DNA of 64,000 bases. Origin: Fervidibacter sinensis. Lineage in GTDB: Bacteria > Armatimonadota > Fervidibacteria > Fervidibacterales > Fervidibacteraceae. Shown piece after piece: positions 44,630 through 52,131 of the stretch (its first letter is position 1; every line of letters begins with the position of its first letter). The notes below the pieces were generated by a model. The model was not told where the DNA came from. It saw only the letters and a list, made by a program, of their open reading frames with translations, and made no database searches. Location of the stretch: the NCBI GenBank assembly GCA_032161045.1, contig JAVHTH010000004.1, one strand, 5' to 3'. The position numbers were made by a program, and so were the translations under genes.

Positions 44630-47266
44630 ATGGCTGAACTGGAACGATATAACCCGCAGGAAATTGAACCGAAATGGCAAAGGCGCTGGGAGGAATGGCA
44701 ATTGTTCAAAGTCACTGAAGACCCGTCACGACCAAAGTTTTACTACCTTGACATGTTCCCTTACCCGTCAGGCGAGTTGCACATGGGTCACATGCGAAAC
44801 TACATCATCGGCGATGTCATCAGCAGGTTCAAGCGAATGCAGGGTTACAATGTTTTGCACCCGATGGGCTACGATGCTTTTGGGTTGCCTGCAGAAAACG
44901 CCGCGATTCAATATGGCTACCACCCTGCCGACTGGATTGACAGATGCATTTCAAGAATGCGACAACAATTTGACATGCTTGGTATCAGTTTTGACTGGAG
45001 CCGCGAGATCCGAACTTGCGACCCTGAATACTACCGCTGGAACCAATGGCTTTTCTTGAAACTTTACGAACGAGGTTTAGCATATCGCCGTCCTGCGCCG
45101 GTCAACTGGTGTCCTTCTTGCCAAACAACGCTTGCCGACGAAGAAGCGGAGCGGGGTGTTTGCTGGCGTTGTGGAACTCCAGTGACGAAAAAGTGGTTGG
45201 AGCAATGGTTCCTGCGCACAACTGCTTACGCCGAACAACTTTTGCAAGACCTTGAGTTACTGGAACACTGGCCAGAGCGGGTCAAAGTCATGCAGCGAAA
45301 CTGGATCGGGAAAAGCACGGGCGTTGAGTTTGATTTTGAGGTTGAAGGGCTTGATGAAAAAATTCGCGTCTTCACAACCCGCATTGACACCGTTTACGGA
45401 GTCACCTTTGTCGTCCTCGCACCTGAGCATCCGCTTGTTCCCAAACTCATTGAGAGGTCTCCACGCAAGGACGAACTTGAAAAAGCCGTCGCTGAATTGT
45501 TGATGGAAAGCATGGAAGAGCGGACAGCAGAAGCGACTCAAAAGCGCGGAGTCTTTCTTGACGCTTACGCCATTCACCCACTCACCAGCGAGAAAGTGCC
45601 AATTTGGACTGCCGACTATGTGCTGATGGAATACGGGACAGGTGCAATCATGGCAGTTCCGGCTCACGACCAACGAGACTTGGAGTTTGCCCGCCAGTAT
45701 GGCTTGCCCGTCAAAGTCGTCATCAAACCGCCTGAATCCGAACTTGACGAAGCGACGATGACGCAAGCATATGTTGAGCCGGGCATCATGGTCAATTCAG
45801 GTCAATTTACAGGCATGTGGAGCGAGGAAGCAAAGGAAGCAATTGCCGATTACATGGAAGAGCGCGGCATCGGCAAACGAAGCGTTCAATATCGGCTTAG
45901 GGACTGGCTGATTTCCCGCCAACGCTACTGGGGCACACCCATCCCAATCGTTTACTGCGATGATTGCGGCATCGTTCCCGTCCCTGAAGACCAACTTCCC
46001 GTCTTGCTCCCGCGCGATGTGAAAATCACAGGCAAAGGCGGTTCGCCGCTTGCACAAGTTCCAGAATTTGTCAACACAACTTGCCCTAAGTGCGGGAAGC
46101 CGGCAAAGCGCGAAACTGACACGATGTCAACCTTCGTTGACTCATCTTGGTATTTCCTTCGCTTCTGCGACCCGCACAACGACAAGGCAATCTTTGACAC
46201 CGGAAAAGTCAACTACTGGATGCCCGTTGACCAATATGTCGGTGGGATTGAGCACGCGGTCGGGCACTTGATGTATTCGCGGTTTATAACGAAGGTGCTC
46301 TACGATTTGGGCATGGTCAACTTCCGAGAACCGTTCACTCGCTTGTTCACCCAAGGGATGATTTACCACGAGGCTTATTGGTGTCCCAAGTGCCAAACAT
46401 ATCGGCGACCGAAAGAAGTTGACCGCAGCGAAACCGACGGTAAAGTCATTGCCATTTGCAAAGTCTGTGGTAGCGAAACACAAATCACCCTTGACAAAAT
46501 GAGCAAGAGCAAACTTAATGTCGTCACGCCCGAGGAAATTTGCGAACGCTACGGCGCCGATACTGGTCGGTTGTTCATTTTGTTTCTCGGTCCGGCAGAC
46601 CAAGACGCTGAGTGGACGCCCGTTGGTGTTGAAGGTTGTTACCGATTTTTGATGAGGTTGTGGCGAACGGTGCTCAGCGCTGTCGCCAACGGCTTGTTCT
46701 TGAACGACTGGCGAGACCGCTTGCCCGCAATTAAACCGAATTTGAACGAAGCCGAAAAAGCGTTGCGTCGCAAAGTCCACCAAACTGTCAAGGCAGTGAC
46801 CGAAGACATTGAAGGTTTCCGGTTCAACACTGCAGTTGCAGCGATGATGGAATTACTCAACGAACTGCAACCGTTCGTGGAACAAATGGGACGAGGGACG
46901 GGGAACGAGGGACGGGAAGAAAGCAAAGTTGTTGTTTCAGAGGCGATTGATTTGTTCCTGCGGATTTTGCATCCTTTCGCTCCACACATCACCGATGAAC
47001 TTTGGGAGCGGTTGGGCTACGAAGGCAGTTTGTTCACTCAGTCGTGGGCTGAGGTTGATGAAGAGGCATTGGTAGAGGAGACAGTCACAATAGTCGTGCA
47101 AGTCAACGGTCGCGTTCGTGGTCGCATCGTCGTGCCCGTCGGTGCTGACGGAGAACTCATTAAACAACTTGCATTGCAAGAGCCAAATGTCCGCGCTCAC
47201 ATTGAAGGCAAGGAAATCAAGCGCATCATCGTCGTGCCGGGTAAGATTGTCAATATCGTGGTGTAA
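44630..47266 (+). CDS. leuS: Leucyl-tRNA synthetase
   Basis: LeuRS (878 residues from ATG 44630) charges tRNA-Leu. The HIGH-type motif lies in PSGELHMGHMRNY and the KMSKS motif in LDKMSKSKLNVV. The editing domain with the TRIDTVYG threonine region (FTTRIDTVYGVTFVVLAPEHP) is intact. Zinc-type cysteine pairs occur (CPSCQ, CWRCG). An AAGGAGG site precedes the start. The C-terminal domain, with VQVNGRVRGRI, is complete. Confidence 0.97.
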   Translation: MAELERYNPQEIEPKWQRRWEEWQLFKVTEDPSRPKFYYLDMFPYPSGELHMGHMRNYIIGDVISRFKRMQGYNVLHPMGYDAFGLPAENAAIQYGYHPADWIDRCISRMRQQFDMLGISFDWSREIRTCDPEYYRWNQWLFLKLYERGLAYRRPAPVNWCPSCQTTLADEEAERGVCWRCGTPVTKKWLEQWFLRTTAYAEQLLQDLELLEHWPERVKVMQRNWIGKSTGVEFDFEVEGLDEKIRVFTTRIDTVYGVTFVVLAPEHPLVPKLIERSPRKDELEKAVAELLMESMEERTAEATQKRGVFLDAYAIHPLTSEKVPIWTADYVLMEYGTGAIMAVPAHDQRDLEFARQYGLPVKVVIKPPESELDEATMTQAYVEPGIMVNSGQFTGMWSEEAKEAIADYMEERGIGKRSVQYRLRDWLISRQRYWGTPIPIVYCDDCGIVPVPEDQLPVLLPRDVKITGKGGSPLAQVPEFVNTTCPKCGKPAKRETDTMSTFVDSSWYFLRFCDPHNDKAIFDTGKVNYWMPVDQYVGGIEHAVGHLMYSRFITKVLYDLGMVNFREPFTRLFTQGMIYHEAYWCPKCQTYRRPKEVDRSETDGKVIAICKVCGSETQITLDKMSKSKLNVVTPEEICERYGADTGRLFILFLGPADQDAEWTPVGVEGCYRFLMRLWRTVLSAVANGLFLNDWRDRLPAIKPNLNEAEKALRRKVHQTVKAVTEDIEGFRFNTAVAAMMELLNELQPFVEQMGRGTGNEGREESKVVVSEAIDLFLRILHPFAPHITDELWERLGYEGSLFTQSWAEVDEEALVEETVTIVVQVNGRVRGRIVVPVGADGELIKQLALQEPNVRAHIEGKEIKRIIVVPGKIVNIVV

Positions 47267-47283
47267 CGACGGAATGACTTAAC

Positions 47284-47550
47284 ATGATAGCAAAAGGCAC
47301 GGTCAAAGGCAACATTGTCGTTTTGGATGAAGGAGAAAGTTTGCCTGATGGTGCAAGGGTTGAGATTAGGGTCATTGAGATGAAATTGCCACTTGAGGAA
47401 CGGCGAAAACGCGAGGAGATTTTCAACCGCATCCTTTCGCACCAAATCAACCGATATGTCGGCATGAACGAACTGTTACGCGAGGAACGACAAGAATTAG
47501 AGGAGCGCTATGACCGATGGATAGGCATCAACGAAGACAGTGCGTCTTAA
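47284..47550 (+). CDS. Antitoxin-like protein (AF2212/DUF104-like start)
   Basis: The 88-residue protein begins MIAKGTVKGNIVVLDEGESLPDGARVEIRV, the small beta-fold of AbrB/AF2212-type antitoxins, and ends in charged helices. It overlaps the PIN-domain remnant by 34 bases, which is the usual organisation of VapBC-type pairs. Because the toxin is damaged, this antitoxin may now have no partner. Confidence 0.65.
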   Translation: MIAKGTVKGNIVVLDEGESLPDGARVEIRVIEMKLPLEERRKREEIFNRILSHQINRYVGMNELLREERQELEERYDRWIGINEDSAS

Positions 47551-47984
47551 ATGCAAGTGTGGCACTGAAATGGCACATGCCACAAGAACCTTATGCCCAG
47601 CAAGCAGCAGATTTGTTCGCTGATTGGCGAAACGGCGATCGGGATTTCATGGTGCCAGATATCTTTTTTGCTGAACTTGCGAATGCACTTGCCCGAGCCG
47701 TAAGGAGAGGACGATTTTCGCCATCGGAAGCAGAAGAAGTTCTAAGAGACCTGTTGCCGATGCCTATTCAGGTGCAACCGACTTCGCCCCTGATAAACTG
47801 AGCCTTGGAGATCGCCTTGCAGCACTAACAAAGCACTTACGACTGCATCTATGTTGCGTTGGCAGAGCGTGAAGGCGTTGAACTTTGGACAGAAGACGAA
47901 CGATTGTTCAATGCACTTGGCGTTCATTTCCCATTCGTGCGCTTTATCGGAAACTATGCGCCACTTCGGAGTAACCGAACATGA
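47517..47984 (+). pseudogene. PIN-domain (VapC-like) toxin with two in-frame stops
   Basis: One uninterrupted reading frame carries the whole PIN fold: VLNASVALKWHMPQEPYAQQAADLF, VPDIFFAELANAL, then after TGA (47799-47801) and TAA (47826-47828) YDCIYVALAEREG, VELWTEDERLFNALG and FPFVRFIGNYAP. The first acidic residue of the PIN site, usually Asp in VLDAS, is Asn here. Restoring the two stops would recover a complete toxin, so the gene is a recent relic, or a readthrough case. Confidence 0.8.
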
Positions 47985-48016
47985 CAGCGCTACACTTTTG
48001 TTTGTGGTGATGAAAG

Positions 48017-48595
48017 ATGTCAAGGTTGAACGAGAACGAAGCAGTGTTGGTCATCGTTGATGTTCAGGAACGATTTATGCCCGTCTTGTTTGAGCCGAAA
48101 CGACTTGTTGAAGCATGCCGACTGCTAATCAGTGGTGCGAAAATTTTGGGCTTGCCCATTTTGGTCACTGAGCAACTCCCAGAAAAACTTGGTTCAACAG
48201 TTCAGGAACTTAAAGAAGTTCTCGGAGGCGATTATCGCCCCATTGTTAAGGCTGAGTTCAGCGCGTTCGCCAACGAGACTTTCCGACGAACTTTCGCATC
48301 AACGGGGCGAACCCAGTTGATTGTTTGCGGGATTGAAGCCCATGTCTGTATCCGCCAAACCATTCTGGATGCATTGGACCTTGGCTATGATGTTTTCGTC
48401 GTTGAGGATGCTACATCTGCCCGCTACGAGTTTCTTTGGAGGTCCGGGGTTCAAAGTTGCGTTGAGGCGGGAGCGAAGCGGGTGAATGCGGAGGCTGTTT
48501 TGTTTGAGTTGATGAAGACCGCCGAACATAATCGGTTTCGCGAAGTGCAAGCAATTGTCAAGGAACTTGCACCGCAGATTTACGGGAACAGGTGA
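48017..48595 (+). CDS. Isochorismatase-family cysteine hydrolase
   Basis: The 192-residue protein shows the family catalytic triad Asp15 (VIVDVQERF), Lys78 (IVKAEFSAF) and Cys111 (GIEAHVCIRQT). Members hydrolyse amides such as nicotinamide or carbamoyl groups, or isochorismate. The substrate is not evident. It overlaps or abuts the start of glcE (stop at 48593-48595, next ATG at 48601), which suggests they share a transcript. Confidence 0.9.
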   Translation: MSRLNENEAVLVIVDVQERFMPVLFEPKRLVEACRLLISGAKILGLPILVTEQLPEKLGSTVQELKEVLGGDYRPIVKAEFSAFANETFRRTFASTGRTQLIVCGIEAHVCIRQTILDALDLGYDVFVVEDATSARYEFLWRSGVQSCVEAGAKRVNAEAVLFELMKTAEHNRFREVQAIVKELAPQIYGNR

Positions 48596-48600
48596 GGAGA

Positions 48601-49866
48601 ATGGACGGGATAATCGTCCCCACTCCAGAAGCAATGTCAGTTGACGGTATAGTGCCAAAAGAAGTTTGGGCAATTGAAACGGAAGGGCAATTGGCAGATT
48701 CGGTTCGCAATGCGCAGGAAAATTCGTTAGCCCTTATCCCGTTGGGAAACGGCACTAAGCGCCACATTGGGCTTTCACCCGTTCGTTACGATGTTGCATT
48801 ATGGTTGCGCCCGATGAGCGGCATCGTGGAATATTCGCCCGACGATTTGGTCGTCATTGTCCGAGCCGGAACGACCTTGACAGAGTTGCAGCAAGTTCTT
48901 GCCGAACGCGGGCAATTCTTGCCCATTGACCCACCTTTCCCCGACACAGCAACCATTGGCGGCATCGTTGCAACTGCGTCTGCAGGACCATCTCGTTGTC
49001 TTTATGGCGCCGTTCGGGAACACTTGCTCGGTGTCAAAGTCGTGCAACCTGACGGAAGTATCACGAGGTTCGGTGGTAAAGTTGTAAAGAATGTTGCTGG
49101 CTACGACATGACGAAACTTTATGTCAGCTCTTTCGGGACATTGGGCGTCATCGTGGAAGCAGCGTTCAAGGTTCGTCCGTTACCCGAACACAAAGCGACT
49201 TTGACCCTTTGGAGCGATAGCCTTGACAATATTGAAAGTTTCTTGAGCCAGTTGGTCCTTAGCGATGTGGCACCTGCTTTTGTGGAATTGCTCAACGAGG
49301 TAACAATGAAGCAGATAGGGCTGCAGGAAATTTTCCCTCTTGAAGCGCCATTTTGTCTCCTTTTAGGTTTTGACGGTTTCCGCGAAGAAGTTGATTGGTG
49401 GCTGAACGAGTCAAAACGAATTGCGTCAAAGGCAGGGTTGCTCATCGGTTCAGCCTTTGGAGGCGAATTGGATTCAACCGTTAGGGCTAAGGTAAGGGAT
49501 GCACACGCAGGGATTGATGCGGGTTTGGTGCTCAAAGTCGTGTTGCCTTCGTCGGAAGTTTGCTCTTTTGCAAAAGATGCCCAACAAGCCTTTGACAAAT
49601 CTATCGGCTTCGTCGCTCACAGTCTAAACGGGATCTTGCGGTTGATGGTGTTTGGAAAGTTTGATGGAGAGCAAAGGGATGTCATTTATGCCCTATTGGA
49701 AGAAGCGGTTAAGAAAGGTGGGAACTTGCTCGTTGAGAAGGCGCCGAGTGAGTTGAAGCCGAAACTTCCTGTTTGGGGAAAGTCAAACACATCTTGGGCT
49801 CTCATGCGACGGTTAAAAGAAACCCTTGACCCAAACAACATTTTTGCGCCGGGACGAATGTTCTGA
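48601..49866 (+). CDS. glcE: Glycolate oxidase FAD-binding subunit (GlcE-like)
   Basis: The 421-residue protein has the FAD-binding PCMH fold: PLGNGTKRHIGLSPVRYDV, VRAGTTLTELQQVLAERGQFLPIDPPF and GGIVATASAGPSRCLYGAVREHLLG. The C-terminal FAD_ox_C-like part ends LKETLDPNNIFAPGRMF. It works with GlcD and GlcF in glycolate (or D-lactate) oxidation. No glcD is in the window. The expected next gene, glcF, starts only at 52132 because three toxin-antitoxin-like modules lie between. ATG 48601 follows GGTGAGGAGA. Confidence 0.85.
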   Translation: MDGIIVPTPEAMSVDGIVPKEVWAIETEGQLADSVRNAQENSLALIPLGNGTKRHIGLSPVRYDVALWLRPMSGIVEYSPDDLVVIVRAGTTLTELQQVLAERGQFLPIDPPFPDTATIGGIVATASAGPSRCLYGAVREHLLGVKVVQPDGSITRFGGKVVKNVAGYDMTKLYVSSFGTLGVIVEAAFKVRPLPEHKATLTLWSDSLDNIESFLSQLVLSDVAPAFVELLNEVTMKQIGLQEIFPLEAPFCLLLGFDGFREEVDWWLNESKRIASKAGLLIGSAFGGELDSTVRAKVRDAHAGIDAGLVLKVVLPSSEVCSFAKDAQQAFDKSIGFVAHSLNGILRLMVFGKFDGEQRDVIYALLEEAVKKGGNLLVEKAPSELKPKLPVWGKSNTSWALMRRLKETLDPNNIFAPGRMF

Positions 49867-49932
49867 CTTAACAAAAAGTTCTGCTTGCTTTGCGGTCAAA
49901 GCAGTTTTCCCGCTCAGATGCCGTTTGGGACC

Positions 49933-50028
49933 AAGCAGCGAACAAAAGAGGTGAACGATAATGGCGGAAGTTAAGGAACGAAAAGTCATAAGAACCGAAC
50001 ATCCACATATCGTCAAGGTTGAAGGTGT
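49933..50028 (+). repeat. Constant block, copy 1 (5' part only)
   Basis: This copy has the leader and antitoxin 5' end (AAGCAGCGAACAAAAGAGG leader, first 22 codons) shared with the blocks at 50549-50764 and 51272-51487. The toxin part of the block is missing upstream, apart from a GGGACCAAGCAG resemblance. Confidence 0.7.
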
Positions 50029-50275
50029 TCGGGGAGGTGATGAAATCATTGAGGGAAGCCGAATGACGGTCTGGATGGTGGCTAACTATTGGCGGATGGG
50101 CATGTCACCGGATGAAATCGCTCAAGAGTTTGGGCTGCCACTCAGCCATGTCTTTGACGCTCTCAGTTACTACCTTGACCATCAAGCCGAAATTGACAAG
50201 CAAATTGAAGAGGCGAAAAGTTTCACTCAGCGCTATTGTGTGGATAGACAAGGCGTCGTTCATCTCAACGAGTAG
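49961..50275 (+). CDS. DUF433 antitoxin-like protein, module 1
   Basis: The 104-residue protein has a DUF433 helix-turn-helix-like domain (GGDEIIEGSRMTVWMVANYWRMG, SPDEIAQEFGL and DALSYYLDHQAEIDKQI). DUF433 proteins usually pair with DUF5615 (PIN-like) toxins and repress their own operon. It begins MAEVKERKVIRTEHPHIVKV, almost identical to the antitoxins of modules 2 and 3. The partner DUF5615 protein follows after 36 bases. Confidence 0.85.
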   Translation: MAEVKERKVIRTEHPHIVKVEGVRGGDEIIEGSRMTVWMVANYWRMGMSPDEIAQEFGLPLSHVFDALSYYLDHQAEIDKQIEEAKSFTQRYCVDRQGVVHLNE

Positions 50276-50311
50276 TATGGCAAGTTCTTGAAATAAAGGC
50301 AGCGATGAAAG

Positions 50312-50671
50312 ATGCTCAGGCTTTTCTTAGATGCGGACACTCCAGAGGCTTTGGCGAAAGCATTAAGGGCGGTAGGGGTCGTTGTGGTGCGTTCTCAAGA
50401 GGTTGGCTTAAGTGAGGCTGACGATATCACGCAAATCCAATGGGCTTCAGAGAACGGTTATACACTCTTCACCTTTGATGTCAAAACGATGCCAAAAGCA
50501 GTGATGCAATGGCAGGCAATGGGGCGTGAACATTCAGGTGTCATCTTCTGCGAGCAGATGCCGAGGGAAGCGATTGGGGTGATAGTTCATCGTCTTTTGA
50601 ATGTGGCGAAAGTTCACACCAACGAGACGCTCAAAAATGTCACTTTGCATTTGGGCGCTGTCTGGGATTAA
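50312..50671 (+). CDS. DUF5615 PIN-like toxin candidate, module 1
   Basis: The 119-residue protein has the DUF5615 features LFLDADTPEALAKALRAVG at the N-terminus and YTLFTFDVKTM in the middle, with Asp residues of a PIN-like ribonuclease site. Its last 41 residues (CEQMPREAIGVIVHRLLNVA onward) are nearly identical to those of the toxins in modules 2 and 3, while the first 78 differ. Start ATG 50312. Confidence 0.82.
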   Translation: MLRLFLDADTPEALAKALRAVGVVVVRSQEVGLSEADDITQIQWASENGYTLFTFDVKTMPKAVMQWQAMGREHSGVIFCEQMPREAIGVIVHRLLNVAKVHTNETLKNVTLHLGAVWD

Positions 50672-50764
50672 GCAGGGAACAAAAGAGGTGAACGAAATGG
50701 CGGAAGTTAAGGAGCGAAAAGTCATAAGAACCGAACATCCACATATTGTCAAGGTTGAAGGTGT
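50549..50764 (+). repeat. Constant block, copy 2
   Basis: A 216-base block runs from the end of toxin 1 into the start of antitoxin 2. It is nearly identical to copy 3 (51272-51487), with about four mismatches. It contains toxin codons, the stop, the ribosome binding site and antitoxin codons. Confidence 0.85.
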
Positions 50765-51032
50765 TTGCGGTGGGCGTGAAGTTGTTGAAGGGACGAGGGT
50801 TACTGTTTGGGCGATTGCCAACTACTGGAAGATGGGGATGAAGCCAGAGGAGATTGCCGAGGAATTGAGTTTAGGTTTGGCTCAGGTCTTTGACGCCCTC
50901 AGTTACTACCTTGACCACCAAGCCGAAATTGAAAGACAAATTGAAGAAGCGCAAACTTTGCCCGAGGGGTTCTGGGTAGATGAGCAAAGCATAGTGCGGT
51001 GGGACGCAACTAAAGCAAGCGAGGAGCGGTAA
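50697..51032 (+). CDS. DUF433 antitoxin-like protein, module 2
   Basis: The 111-residue DUF433 protein begins at ATG 50697 after AAAAGAGGTG. Its core (GREVVEGTRVTVWAIANYWKMG, KPEEIAEELSL) is related to but distinct from modules 1 and 3. A longer frame upstream lies inside toxin 1 and is not needed. Only two bases separate its stop from the toxin 2 start. Confidence 0.85.
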   Translation: MAEVKERKVIRTEHPHIVKVEGVCGGREVVEGTRVTVWAIANYWKMGMKPEEIAEELSLGLAQVFDALSYYLDHQAEIERQIEEAQTLPEGFWVDEQSIVRWDATKASEER

Positions 51033-51034
51033 GA

Positions 51035-51394
51035 ATGCTGAGGTTGCTTTTGGATGAAAATGTCCCTTCGGTGTTGGCGAAAGTTTTGAAAGAGCATGGA
51101 TTTGAGGTCGTTCGGGCACAAGAAGTAGGACTGCAAGGCGCTGATGATGAAACACAACTCGCTTGGGCTATGGAACACGGTTATGTGCTTTTCACTTTTG
51201 ACAAGGGCACAATGGTGCTTACAGTGAGGAAATGGATACAAGCGGGGCAAGGACATGCAGGAGTTATCATTTGCGAGCAGATGCCGAGGGAAGCGATTGG
51301 GGTGATAGTTCGTCGTCTTTTGAATGTGGCGAAAGTTCACACCAACGAGGCGCTCAAAAATGTCACTTTGCATTTGGGCGCTGTCTGGGATTAA
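51035..51394 (+). CDS. DUF5615 PIN-like toxin candidate, module 2
   Basis: The 119-residue protein starts MLRLLLDENVPSVLAKVLKEHG, the canonical DUF5615 N-terminus, and has HGYVLFTFDKGTM in the middle. Its C-terminal 41 residues are shared with the other two modules. The start is two bases after the antitoxin stop. Asp residues in LLDENVP and FTFD are candidates for the active site. Confidence 0.83.
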   Translation: MLRLLLDENVPSVLAKVLKEHGFEVVRAQEVGLQGADDETQLAWAMEHGYVLFTFDKGTMVLTVRKWIQAGQGHAGVIICEQMPREAIGVIVRRLLNVAKVHTNEALKNVTLHLGAVWD

Positions 51395-51487
51395 GCAGGG
51401 AACAAAAGAGGTGAACGAAATGGCGGAAGTTAAGGAGCGAAAAGTCATAAGAACCGAACATCCACATATCGTCAAGGTTGAGGGTGT
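51272..51487 (+). repeat. Constant block, copy 3
   Basis: This 216-base block is the third copy of the toxin-end plus antitoxin-start joint and is nearly identical to copy 2. Confidence 0.85.
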
Positions 51488-51734
51488 GCGTGGAGGCAAA
51501 GAAATTGTTGAGGGGACAGGGGTGCCCGTATGGGCGATCGCTTTCCTTTGGCGAACAGGTTCAAAGCCTGAGGAAATTGCCGAGGAATATCGGCTCTCGT
51601 TAACTCAGGTCTTTGACGCCCTTAGTTACTACCTTGACCACAAGGATGAGATTGACAAGCAGATTGAAGAAAGCCGAACACTTCCCGAAGGTTTTTTTGT
51701 TGATCAAAGTGGTATCGTGCGACGGGCAGGTTGA
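51420..51734 (+). CDS. DUF433 antitoxin-like protein, module 3
   Basis: The 104-residue DUF433 protein has the constant N-terminus and a distinct core (GGKEIVEGTGVPVWAIAFLWRTG, EEYRLSLTQVFDALSYYLDHKDEID). The ATG at 51420 follows the same AAAAGAGGTG site. Its stop (51732-51734) is five bases before the toxin 3 start. Confidence 0.85.
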   Translation: MAEVKERKVIRTEHPHIVKVEGVRGGKEIVEGTGVPVWAIAFLWRTGSKPEEIAEEYRLSLTQVFDALSYYLDHKDEIDKQIEESRTLPEGFFVDQSGIVRRAG

Positions 51735-51739
51735 CAATT

Positions 51740-52102
51740 ATGTTGAGAATTTACTTGGATGACTGCAGTGCTATGGAAGGCTTGGCGAAAGCATTACAAA
51801 CAGCAGGTTTTGAAGTCATGACGCCTTTTGAAGCAGGCACTCATGGTGCCGATGATGCAACTCACCTTCAATGGGCAACAGAACATGGTTTCATTCTGCT
51901 CACCTTTGACAAGCGCACGATGGTGCCTTTGGCAGATGAGTGGGTTACATCAGGGCGTGAACATGGAGGCGTGATTGTCTGCGAGCAGATGCCGAGGGAA
52001 GCGATTGGGGTGATAGTTCGTCGTCTTTTGAATGTGGCGAAAGTTCACACCAACGAGACGCTCAAAAATGTCACTTTGCACTTGGGCGCTGTCTGGGACT
52101 AA
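51740..52102 (+). CDS. DUF5615 PIN-like toxin candidate, module 3
   Basis: The 120-residue protein starts MLRIYLDDCSAMEGLAKALQTAG and has EHGFILLTFDKRTM in the middle, consistent with DUF5615. The N-terminal half is divergent from modules 1 and 2; the C-terminal 41 residues are shared. ATG 51740 is chosen because of its family N-terminus; a TTG at 51731 is in the same frame. Confidence 0.82.
   Translation: MLRIYLDDCSAMEGLAKALQTAGFEVMTPFEAGTHGADDATHLQWATEHGFILLTFDKRTMVPLADEWVTSGREHGGVIVCEQMPREAIGVIVRRLLNVAKVHTNETLKNVTLHLGAVWD
51980..52102 (+). repeat. Constant block, copy 4 (3' part only)
   Basis: This copy has only the toxin 3' end of the constant block (TGCGAGCAGATGCCGAGGG onward). It ends at the toxin stop. 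The following leader of glcF keeps a weak resemblance to the block. Confidence 0.75.
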
Positions 52103-52131
52103 GTGAATGCAAAAGGTGGTGAAACGACGAG

